Source: Stramonita haemastoma
Lineage: Eukaryota; Mollusca; Gastropoda; Neogastropoda; Muricidae
Assembly: GCA_030674155.1 (NCBI GenBank)
Contig: CM060316.1
Coordinates: 72,665,131-72,729,130 of the forward strand
Direction of reading: 5' to 3'
DNA length: 64,000 bases
Below the pieces are notes generated by a model. The model saw only the letters and a program-made list of their open reading frames with translations, did not search any database and had not been told where the DNA came from. Numbering within the stretch: the first letter of the stretch is position 1; each line of letters opens with the position of its first letter. This document shows, in pieces, positions 54,918 to 64,000 of the stretch. The position numbers and the translations under genes were made by a program.

Positions 54918-56107
54918 GGAGAGGGAGAGAGAGATCAATACACTCTTATGAAGACTGAAGAAGATCCTATGTCTTTCTCATTTTAAAATCAAGTAGAAGC
55001 CCCCGTACAAAAGCAGATTAAAAATTCATCTGATTTCAGAGTGAACTCACCATGACAGTTTGCATGGCCAAAAAACAAGTTCTGTGTATGTGTGTACTTT
55101 CCGGCTGTCCGGTACAGCGGAGGCTGTGTTCCACACGATGTTACTTTAGAACAGTCACTCTGCCGTTTTAACGATCAACTGATTTCCCGAAGATGCGAAA
55201 GGGTTACTGTTCCATGATTTGCCAAGAAATTAGCGCTTCTATAATTAAAGTGCCGTGGTTTGTTATTTTCCGACCGTGTTCCAATTTCCGACACTGTTTG
55301 CTAATGAAAGCTCAACTTTCACTATCAAGAGACATAGCACAAGTTTTAAACATTGCTCGGCAAAACGAACCAATTTTTCTGTTTGTGCATCTATATCGGC
55401 AACTGTACCTCTTCTAGCCCCATCATGGACTGTTAGTGTCATTTTGCGTTTATCCCGCGTCTTTCTTTGCTTGTAAGTGTGTCAGCTCGATCTGTTTTTC
55501 CACGAAAGTCTACACTACTTTCCGCCATTTTGTTTAGAAAGAGATGCTGTGCGCATGCGCTATAAGGGGAGACAACTGAACGATATGATCTAGCAGACGA
55601 CATAATGCATCTCATCGCTTAACGATAGAAGACTATATTTTCGATTTTCGGATTTTTTTAAAGACAAAAATTGGATTTTTATTAATTAAACTGTATTTTC
55701 TTATTTTACAACTTTTTCCGGAACAAATACGGAAGGTGCACAGGTCTGCACAAGGTTGCACACCACTTTTTGCGAAGCAAAGCGATCACATTTCCAAGGG
55801 AGGCAATTACTATTACCTCCCTTTACGAACTAGGTGGCCCGACGCGAGTAGCAGACGACAAGCATTCTATCAGCGATAATACGATCTTCGGACACGCTTC
55901 TCGGATTTATTTCTCCAAAGTTTTATTTTGAATATACATATATATGTTTAATTTTTAAAATAAGATCTCACACATGACTTCCATTTTTAGGGCTTTTTAG
56001 GGCCTCCAGGGCAAAATGTCTCATTTTTAGGGCTTTTTAGGGGCCCTATTTTGGCTTTCCCAAAATTAGGGCTTTTTAGGGCTTTTTAGGGACTTGTGCG
56101 AACCCTG
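53692..56107. mobile_element. hAT-like non-autonomous element (2416 bp)
   Basis: Ends CAGGGTTCATACA and, reverse-complemented, CAGGGTTCGCACA. Target duplication TCTAT (53687-53691, 56108-56112). Units 1 and 2 lack it. Both ends have tandem 'ttagggcctttt' type subterminal repeats. The interior includes a TA run (53860-53910), TG and GAGT repeats, palindromic 'cagggggc..gccccctg' motifs shared with 6530-6620, and a GC-richer right part with a promoter-like look but no recognisable transposase. Confidence 0.9.
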
Positions 56108-56694
56108 TCTATTATCCTTGAAATAAAAGAACAAATAAAAAACATGCACATACAACACACACAATGTCTGTTCTTTCCCTGCCTGGAAAGCTGGATGTGA
56201 AGAAGCCAATTAAAGACCCGAGTCTCTGGAATGATGCTCCCCAAGATGGCTTCTCTGACAGTGGTTTTATTTGCCACTCACCCAAGGTTTCGATCAATGC
56301 ACCTTGGATTTTGACACTTCTGCTAAAGAAGCAGATGACCACAGGGGCTTCCCCAGATGCTAAAGGAGCAGATGACCACAGGGGCTTCCCCAGATGCTGA
56401 AGAATACCCTCATGCTTAGTGTGAGGATTTTTCTGCTCTGATGGTCTTCAGAACTTACTTTTTCTTTTTTTTTCTTTTTTTTCCCCCCTGTTCCTCAGCT
56501 AGAGCTCTAATGATCACCAATCATTAAATTTTGCACAAGAGACCATTTTTACCCACTGTTAAAGGAAGCTACATTCCGACTTGAGGGATGGTGTCTAAAC
56601 ATTGCCTCTGTGTGCCTGCGCTTTTTAAAAACAATTTTTCCTCAGACAATTTACAGGTAAAACTTTGGTAACTTAGTTGATCCTGAGTTCTCAC

Positions 56695-56812
56695 CTTAGG
56701 TTTAGAAAACAAGGGTCCTGCAGCTGACTCCTTCGTGTTCCTCTTGCTCCTCTTCTTTTGGCCTCCAAAGCCAAACTTGCAGTCTTTGGAAGCTCGCTTT
56801 TTGTTGGGCTGC
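56695..56812 (-). pseudogene. ebna1bp2: EBP2 copy 3, exon 8
   Basis: 118 bases, same borders and residues as copy 2, including Cys before KFGFGG. Confidence 0.9.
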
Positions 56813-57589
56813 CTACACATCACACATAAAAAAAAAAGTTAAACCATCAAACAGAACATAATCATGTTCTTCTATGTAAACGTACTTCAACACACTTTCA
56901 TTTCAATGTTTCAGTGAAACACATTAACCTTTTCTAAATACATATCAGACTCATTGGTTCTTTTATTGTGTTTGCTTCAGTGGAAGAATGTTTTTTCTTT
57001 ATAATTTGTCCATTATCTAAGTGTCATAATATGCTTTTTTTTGTCTGAAAAAGCAACATGCAGTAAAAAATCAAATAAAACCAAATATTGATCTTTTAAC
57101 TTTCTTCAAGGATAACAGCAAGTTGTTTTGTTGCTTTTTTTTTTTTCATGTTGCTGTGTTTCAATGAAACAGTCTTAAGCTTTACTAATTCTAGTGAGTT
57201 GGGAGAATCTGGTTTTTTTTGTCTGCTATAAGTGATGGATGGTGTCCTAGTTAGTCACAAAAAACAAGATTGTTTTTAAGGAATCTGGTTTTGGTTTTAT
57301 CTCATTTTATGTGTGGTTGATGAGGCTTCTCCCACAACACAGTGACTGTCCTGTTTTGCTGCCTCATCTTCTGTGACACCCCTCCCCTTATCCCCTTCCT
57401 GCTGTTCCCACACCGTTCATCTCAATCTCCCTGCCACAACCATAGCCAGATTTGTTAGGTCTTATTCTCAGGGTCGGAAGTCGACAGGGAGCCCATCAAT
57501 ATCAGACTGCTGTGCTAACCAGGCACCACTTACAAGAAACCCTCACTTTATCAAAGAGACTCACTGGTAAACATGCAGACTGAAATGAA

Positions 57590-57665
57590 ACACTCGTCCC
57601 ACTTTATTTTGTTTGGTTGTTCACTCCAAAATTATCTCTGGGACATAATGAATATGCTGTTTTTA
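57590..57665 (-). other. Site of the lost exon 7 in unit 3
   Basis: Between the conserved 'gcagactgaaatgaa' and the first minisatellite unit, the exon 7 codons and both splice sites are replaced by sequence with no match to copies 1 or 2. The acceptor-like ttatttgag has lost the CAG. Confidence 0.75.
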
Positions 57666-58018
57666 CCTCAAATAAACAATCCACAGCACTCTGTTCACTG
57701 ACAAAACGAAAATGACATACATCTCAAAACTATGGACAGTTTTACCTGAAATAAACAATCACAGACTGTTCACTGACAAAACGAAAATGACATACTTCTC
57801 AAACTTGATGGACAGTTTTACCTGAAATAAACAGACTCTCTTCACTGACAAAACTAGGATGACATACATCTTAAAACTGATGGACAGACTGTTCACTGAC
57901 AAAACAAAAATGACGTACTTCTCAAATGTGATGGACAGTTTTACCTGAAATAAACAATCAGACTCTCTTCACTGACAAAACTAGGATGACATACATCTTA
58001 AAACTGATGGACAGTTTT
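57664..58018. repeat. Exon 7 acceptor minisatellite, unit 3
   Basis: About five units of the 77-bp repeat, with internal deletions. Confidence 0.85.
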
Positions 58019-58083
58019 CATGTTGCTTTCCACACTGTTGGTTAGTCTAGAAAATGAGTTGGCTTGTCAGCCTAACACACACA

Positions 58084-58123
<40 letters not shown>

Positions 58124-58333
58124 CGCTCGCACACACACGTACACACACACATCCATACACATACATACATGTATGCAAACATACATCCCAACACACAAAC
58201 ATACATACATACAAACATACATACACATATATACACACACACACAAAAACACAATCTGCTGAGGTTTCCCACTCAATAATATTTTTCACAGACAACAAGT
58301 GTTTACAAGCAAAATTTTTTCAAAGGACCTTAC

Positions 58334-58408
58334 CTTTACGGTATTTCTTACTGCTTCACACAGTGCATTTTTTTCTTTTTGCCTCTTTAGGGTAACCTCT
58401 TGCTGAAC
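58334..58408 (-). pseudogene. ebna1bp2: EBP2 copy 3, exon 6 (1-base deletion)
   Basis: 75 bases in place of 76. A G is missing after GAAGCAGT, so KKYQKG is out of frame. The splice sites are intact. Confidence 0.9.
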
Positions 58409-59441
58409 CTGATAGACAAAAATTGAAAAAGTTTTTATTTCTGACCAAAAAAAAAATCTATCATTTATCTGTTCCAAAAAGATATGTAGCAACACCAAAA
58501 GTCATGCAGCGCATCCTTCATCTCTTTTTCAACTGAAAATTTAGATGTTTTCGTTGTCTTTTGACACATTTCCTGATCATGTTGCAATTCAGAAATACCA
58601 AACAAATTCAGCTTTCACATTCTGGTTCCAGCTAGTGGAAAAGACTCTCTTCGGAAAAGAAATTTTAAGTTGCTTGTGTGTGTGCGCGTGCACATGCATG
58701 TGCCTGCACACGTGTGTGTTTGTGTTGTGTTGTGTGTGTGGGGGGGGGGTTCTGTAAAGAAAAAGACCAACAAAATTGACATAGGACATCCGAGTCTTTA
58801 CAATAAGTACAGATATAGATATATATATATGTGACTCTCTACCACATGAGTCGCATTGCACCAGAGGTCAATTTTTAGTTATTGAAAAGTTATAAATCTG
58901 CAATAAAAAGACTATGAATACAAAAAACAGATTGAAAATCGGACAATTCTGTGCAGAGTTATTACAAATTGAAGTGATAGACTGCATGATGTGATGAAAT
59001 GAGAAACGGGAAAGTTTATTGTGGTAACAGGTTGTCAGAATGAGGGCTTCGGTATTTTCAAAGCACATTTAAAAGCAAAAGGATAAAAATCTATGCCTTG
59101 ATCTTTCACTACAAGGTCGAATAACGGATATAGTTTAATAATCAATCAAAACCTCAAAACTGCCAACTTGACCCCTACCTGCCTTTAATGGTCCTAGCGT
59201 AAAATTGGGTAATGTGCTAAGCGAACTCATTTCGTGGTGGAGCGTCACATATATAGATATATACAGATATATATATATATATCCGAACTGCACAAAATAT
59301 ATATATATATCCGAACTGCACTTTTTGGGCTAAACTGTCCCCGAGGTTGTATTTACCTTTTCACCATACTTACACCATCCACAAGGCATGTGTAAACAAT
59401 GTGTGCAGGCAGAAAGATCAAGAACCATTTTTCCATCTTAC

Positions 59442-59531
59442 CTTTTTTCCATATTTTTTGGCCTCTCGGACCTTTCGGGCTGCTTGAGATCTCTCCATAC
59501 CCACTTTCTTCTCCATCACTTTCTCTCTGAT
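59442..59531 (-). pseudogene. ebna1bp2: EBP2 copy 3, exon 5
   Basis: 90 bases, open; IREKVMEKKVGMERSQ...KKYGKK. The exon itself is intact, within a broken gene. Confidence 0.9.
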
Positions 59532-59859
59532 CTGAAAAAAAAAAGACAACCAAAGCATAAGATCCTTTCAATTAGATGCCTTTGTTAATTTTATTTCATC
59601 AAGAAAAAAAAGATTCTATTTCCCCAAGCTAAACACACACACACACAACACACACAAAAGCATACACACACTCCATCAATAATAATCAACAGCTGTTAAT
59701 ACAAGTACGAACAAACATACACAGTAAAAAAAATTCAAAGAATTATTATATATTAAAATTTTATGCCTTGATTACTTTTTATCCAAAGAAATAAAAGGAT
59801 CAATATTTTTGTATCAATATATCGTATTGTATCCCATTTTAGTCACAGAAAACTTGTAT

Positions 59860-60260
59860 CTGTGTGAAATTTGGGCTGCTCTCCCCGGAGAAGCTCATTG
59901 CCACAACAGCCCCACACATTTTTTTCTTTTCTTTTCCTGCTTGCATGTATTGGGTTTTTTCTTTTCCTGTTTGCATGTATTGGGTTTTTTCTTTCATGTT
60001 GATGATTGGTTTTTTTCTTACTGTTTGAATGTATTGGGTTCTTTTCTTTCTGTTTGTGTATTGGGTTTTTATCGGTGCTTATTTCTACATAATTGCAGAG
60101 CAACATCTTGTGGGGTTCTTTTATGTGCACTATCATCACAGCTAGTGGATAGGGGAGAAGTTTCGAGCACAATGGGAATAGAGCACTACACACTTTGAAT
60201 CAGATTTTCGCTTTATAGGCTGGTGCGTTATCTATCAACCATCGAATCCAGTGGTGTTAA
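59860..60260 (-). mobile_element. Gastropod SINE-like repeat, unit 3
   Basis: Homologue of 18290 and 39535 with extra 'gcatgtattgggtttttt' repeats. Confidence 0.55.
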
Positions 60261-60749
60261 AGAGTATCTAAAGTTACATGCTACATTATACTGGCTACTC
60301 AGAGAAAGCTCCTTCAACTGCATTTATAACCCAAACCAATGGTAAAGCTTCTTGCGCAGCCAGCTGCAATGTCAATAATGAATATCACCATAACCAATAT
60401 CACCTCTATATTATGGGCATTTTTTTACCACTACAAATACTGAAAAGACAAAATGAAATAGCATAAACCACCACCAATATGAAAAGCCAAACCTCTTTTC
60501 ACATCATTTCAAATTTGAAATCAGTAATTCCTGGCTCCCCCTGTTTTGTGCTGCAAACCTACAGGTCATATTCTACAGTCATCATCACCACGCTGTTCTT
60601 TACATTCAATACTACATGATTCCATGTTTTTCATAAGATCAAGATCAAAATTACACATGTAAAAAGAAAAAAAAAAGCAAGCACAACAAACAATGTACCA
60701 AAGGGTAAAGGAAATCTCCATTCAGAGTAAAAAAAACAAATTTTTTTTG

Positions 60750-61480
60750 AATTGAAATACATTTGTTTTTTGCAAATCATTTCCATTCACAGTCAGTTAG
60801 AATTACCTAAAATAGATCATAAATTACTATCACCTTGCTGCATGTGCATGACGAGGTTTTCGGCCATCTCCCAAGGAATCTGGCATTCTTGCTTAATTCC
60901 ACAGTTTGTGGTCTTAATAGAAACACGACGCGCATGCAGCGCTGTCCATGGAGATAATCTAATGACGCATCCATCAAAGGCCAATGAATTGTCAGCTCAC
61001 CAATGGTACCTTCCGGACTTAAGACATATTTATTTTCACTGTATTCCCTCAAAACCTGTCAATCTTACAAATAAAATAATAATACATACATGAGTTTACA
61101 CCAAAAGTTCTGGTTTGCAGATGCGAAAACAGTGCGGACATCGTTTTAACATCATCTGAAATGCATATCATTCAATTGGGTCTCCATCCCATTTAAGATT
61201 TAAGAGTGTTTATCAGAGAACATTGTGATGATTCCCTCTCTGAACACACCCGGAGGCACTCTGTAGTTTGAATGACCTTAAAAGTTCTTCATACGTATCA
61301 CCATGAAGGCGAAGCGCATGCAACGAAGGGTTTTCGACCACTACCCAAGGAATCAGAGCATCGACAATTCACAGGTGTGTCTCTAAATAGAAACACGACG
61401 CTGCGAATACGCGCTCCGTTCACATGGGAGATAATCTTATTACCGCCCCATCAAAAATTTTTTTTTTTTTTAATCATTTC
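60750..61480 (-). repeat. Scrambled extra copies of the exon 4 region
   Basis: 60780-61285 follows the order of the exon 4 to intron 3 region (tttccattca...agctcaccaatggtacctt...gaaatgcatatcatt...cggaggca) but with heavy divergence and no usable exon. 61290-61480 repeats part of it (cccaaggaatc, aatagaaacacgacg, gagataatct). The real exon 4 follows at 61523. Confidence 0.65.
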
Positions 61481-61522
61481 CCTTCAGAGTCAGAAATTAA
61501 TGAATAACAAACATGTACACAC

Positions 61523-61646
61523 CTTCCTCATGTGATGGTCAGGTTTGGCCATCTCAGCAAAGAAATTTTCTGCCCTCTTGGTCTCAATGCCAAGTTTGTG
61601 CAGCTTTGGAATGGCACGCAGCACAGCACCTTGTGCCTGGAAGTAA
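61523..61646 (-). pseudogene. ebna1bp2: EBP2 copy 3, exon 4 (divergent)
   Basis: 124 bases, open; YFQAQGAVLRAIPKLHKLGI..., ending FFAEMAKPDHHMRK. It differs from copies 1 and 2 at about ten residues, several of them towards the general family sequence. Confidence 0.9.
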
Positions 61647-63582
61647 CTGACCGATCCAACAGAAGCCAAATGAAAATTGACAGCTCACAAACAATGGTAC
61701 TTCAGACTTAAACATCAATTATTTTCACTGGAATTCCACTCCCACCAGTCCCATCTTACAAAATCAAATGAATTAAGTAAGCAAAATAAATAGATTTACT
61801 CTAAATTCTGTTTGCAGAGCGAAAAGGTGGGAGGCTCTTTTTTAACATCAATCTGAAATGCATATCATTTCAAATTGCACACACCCCATAAAATTTATAA
61901 TCTAAGGAATGGTTCATCAGAGAAACTATTGTGATGATTCCTCTTCTGATGACACACGCCGGAGGACTCGTAGTACTAACTCAACATTCTTCATGAGGAG
62001 CAAAGATGTATGTGTGTCATTTTGCCATTAGTGCAGGTCATTTGGGACCCATACAATGATTTACATATCTCACATTCAGAGACTCACAGACACTGCTTCT
62101 TTTCCTGACAGTGCTGGGCACACATGACCCGCACTTCATCCACAGAGCACAGAAGCTTTTTTTCTCCTTTGGACAGTGCCAGTCATGCAAGTACCATAGA
62201 CAATATCAACAGAGATGTTTAATTCACTAAACACTTCTGACAAGGCCAACCATGCAAGACCTCAAGTTATTCAAGGGGGACAACAATTATTTTCTCAAAA
62301 CTAATCGTCCCCAGTGGGGATGCTGGGGTCAGTCAGTACAAATAACATCCCCACATTCCAGAAAATCTCAGCTAGAAATTTCCTCTTTTCTATAACTCTC
62401 TTTGTTTCTGCCTTGTTCCTTTTCTCCTGTCACCTCCTTCTTGTCTAGATTTTCTGCCTTCTTGGTCCATTCTCCTGCTTTTTTTCCAGAAAGACTTGAA
62501 AGATAACAATTCTTTCTCATGCCAAAGTCAGATGCCCTAGGCCTGACTTGTCAGCACTTACAGACAATAGTTGCTGTTTGAGCATTCTATGAAGAAGAAG
62601 AAAGAAAACTTCATAACTGATCTCATCTTGTTGCACAACCCATGTTTAATTAAATCAAGAGGACTATGAATGTTTATTATCATATATGAAAAGAAGGTGA
62701 CAGGATGGTTTAAACATTCACCTGCCCAACAAACAAACCGTTGCAGTTCTGGGTTCAATTCCCAGCCTTGCCCTTTCTTACCAGTTTGATGGAAAAATTT
62801 AACTGAACATCAAGTCTTTTGGAGGAGACTCTAAACCAGTCAGATCTGTGTACTTACAAACTTGTACACATCAAAAGAAACAGCAGTTGAAAATCAGAAA
62901 AGAGCAGGACAAATCCTTTCCTGACTGTCCTGGCCAAACTGGTGAGTTTCATGTGCGAGTCAACAAGACTCAGGAGTTTTTTTTGATGGTATTGTCTTTG
63001 GGGAGGGGGGGGGGGGGTGGGGGGGGGGGGGGGGTTCGTTCCTGGGCTAGAACTCTGAAGTTCACCATGGTGAGATTATTGCCTATGCAACCATTTTCTT
63101 CCCCACCATTTAGGTAGCTGGCTTATTCATATGAGAGAAGCAAAACCATAACTTCATTTTTCTCCAATCAGTGAAGACCCTCAAACTCCACACTGTCGAG
63201 AAATGTATGAGTCTTGGGGGACCTGCATCGTGTCTTCAAAAGCAATACAGATGATAGATCTAGCGACAGTTAAAGAACTTTCTTAACAAATGGGGTCTTC
63301 CACTTCTGAGAACAAGCTGCACAGCAAATGACAATCGAAACTGACAGGCTTGTTAGAACATCTACTGTCTCCACAAAATATACAATTTTACATCCGACAT
63401 AGGCAGCAGAGGCCTACTTTCAGTCAGATGCAAACTACATTAGGTGTAATAATGCACACACACATGCACACACGCACATGCACACACACACACACGCACG
63501 CATGCATGCGCACACACACACACACTCTCTCTCTCTTACGCACACACACACACACACACACACATGTACATATATTTCTTAC

Positions 63583-63716
63583 AAATTTAACTCCATTTTG
63601 AAGTCATCATTGACCTCATCCTCCACAGCATTTTGGACAGGGTCCAGTGTGACATCCAGCCTCTCCTCCCAACTCAGCTTCTGCTCAAAGTCCTTGAGCT
63701 TGATCTGCAGACCTGC
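63583..63716 (-). pseudogene. ebna1bp2: EBP2 copy 3, exon 3
   Basis: 134 bases, open; SWEERLDVTLDP intact, with Asn and Leu replacements near the end (DEVNDDFKMELN). Confidence 0.92.
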
Positions 63717-63830
63717 CTGTAAATACCAACATTTCATCAATGATACATTTCTGATAGATGATGATGATGAGGATGATGATGATGACGACAATGACGATGA
63801 TGATGACGACAATGACGATGATGGTGGTGG

Positions 63831-63862
<32 letters not shown>

Positions 63863-64000
63863 GTGATATCAATGACGACGACGATAAAGGATATCAATAA
63901 TGATGATGACAATAGTGATATCAATGTGGAGGAGGACGATGACGACGACAAGAAGAAGAAGAAGAAGAAGAAGAAGAAGAAGAAGAAGAAGAAGAAGAAG

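Larger units (their letters stand above)
50268..63716 (-). pseudogene. ebna1bp2: EBP2/EBNA1BP2-like gene, copy 3 (broken)
   Basis: Visible exons on the minus strand: 63716-63583, 61646-61523, 59531-59442, 58408-58334, 56812-56695, 50339-50268. Exon 7 is absent: the 57590-57665 region between conserved flanks is unrelated sequence. Exon 6 is one base short (gcagtaagaaa for gcagtgaagaaa). Either lesion shifts the frame, and omitting exon 7 does not restore it. Exon 4 is more diverged, yet still open and arguably closer to the family (FFAEMAKPD). Intron 8 is swollen to 6.4 kb by SINE, piggyBac and hAT-like insertions. Exons 1-2 would be beyond 64000. Confidence 0.88.
47926..64000. repeat. Tandem gene-repeat unit 3 (cut by the window edge)
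   Basis: Collinear with units 1 and 2 from tatagtcagttgcaagtac. The window ends in the intron 2 GAT/GAA microsatellite, so exons 2 and 1 and the promoter are not visible. It contains piggyBac and hAT-like insertions and a scrambled exon 4 region. Confidence 0.92.

Overview
The window reads as animal nuclear DNA, most likely from a marine gastropod mollusc. It is intron-rich, crowded with CA/CT/GATA microsatellites, has no operons, and carries a tRNA-derived repeat family with a 'gggctgctctcccc' core that I know from sea-snail genomes. The species assignment is inference.

The main result is a tandem triplication of one host gene, the EBP2/EBNA1BP2 homologue (a nucleolar 60S ribosome-assembly factor), on the minus strand. 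Its nine small exons are below or near the size limit of a simple ORF scan, so I assembled them from splice sites, phase and similarity to the family. Unit 1 (7024-30248) carries exons 9 to 1 between 9584 and 27657. Unit 2 (30249-47925) carries them between 33168 and 45330. Unit 3 (47926 to the window end) carries exons 9, 8, 6, 5, 4 and 3; exon 7 is destroyed and exons 2 and 1 would lie past the edge. Each copy has a different lesion: a 1-base loss in exon 5 of copy 1, a 1-base loss in exon 7 of copy 2, and a 1-base loss in exon 6 plus loss of exon 7 in copy 3. Two promoters are visible (27658-27760 and 45331-45430), each with an E-box, an ETS-type CCGGAAGT and a 20-base perfect inverted repeat.

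The left flank (1-7023) holds local tandem repeats, a candidate solo LTR, and a 5'-truncated LINE with an open 858-codon reading frame lying between two 160-base direct repeats. Fragments of a hAT-like element and of a tRNA-derived SINE follow.

Because the units are paralogous, each unit supplies empty sites for insertions in the others. This defines several mobile elements to the base: a piggyBac element at TTAA nested inside a SINE (unit 3), a hAT-like element with CAGGGTTC ends (unit 3), three copies of a CAGTGTTGATTCTAGG-ended element (two in unit 1, one in unit 2), a 3.6-kb element with TAGGTAGCGGCAGCA ends (unit 1), and a LINE-derived insertion (unit 1). Presence and absence of these insertions conflict along the unit: the 3' half of unit 2 groups with unit 3 and its 5' half with unit 1, and the switch lies near a minisatellite that overlaps the exon 7 splice acceptor. 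That region is the most interesting structure in the window.
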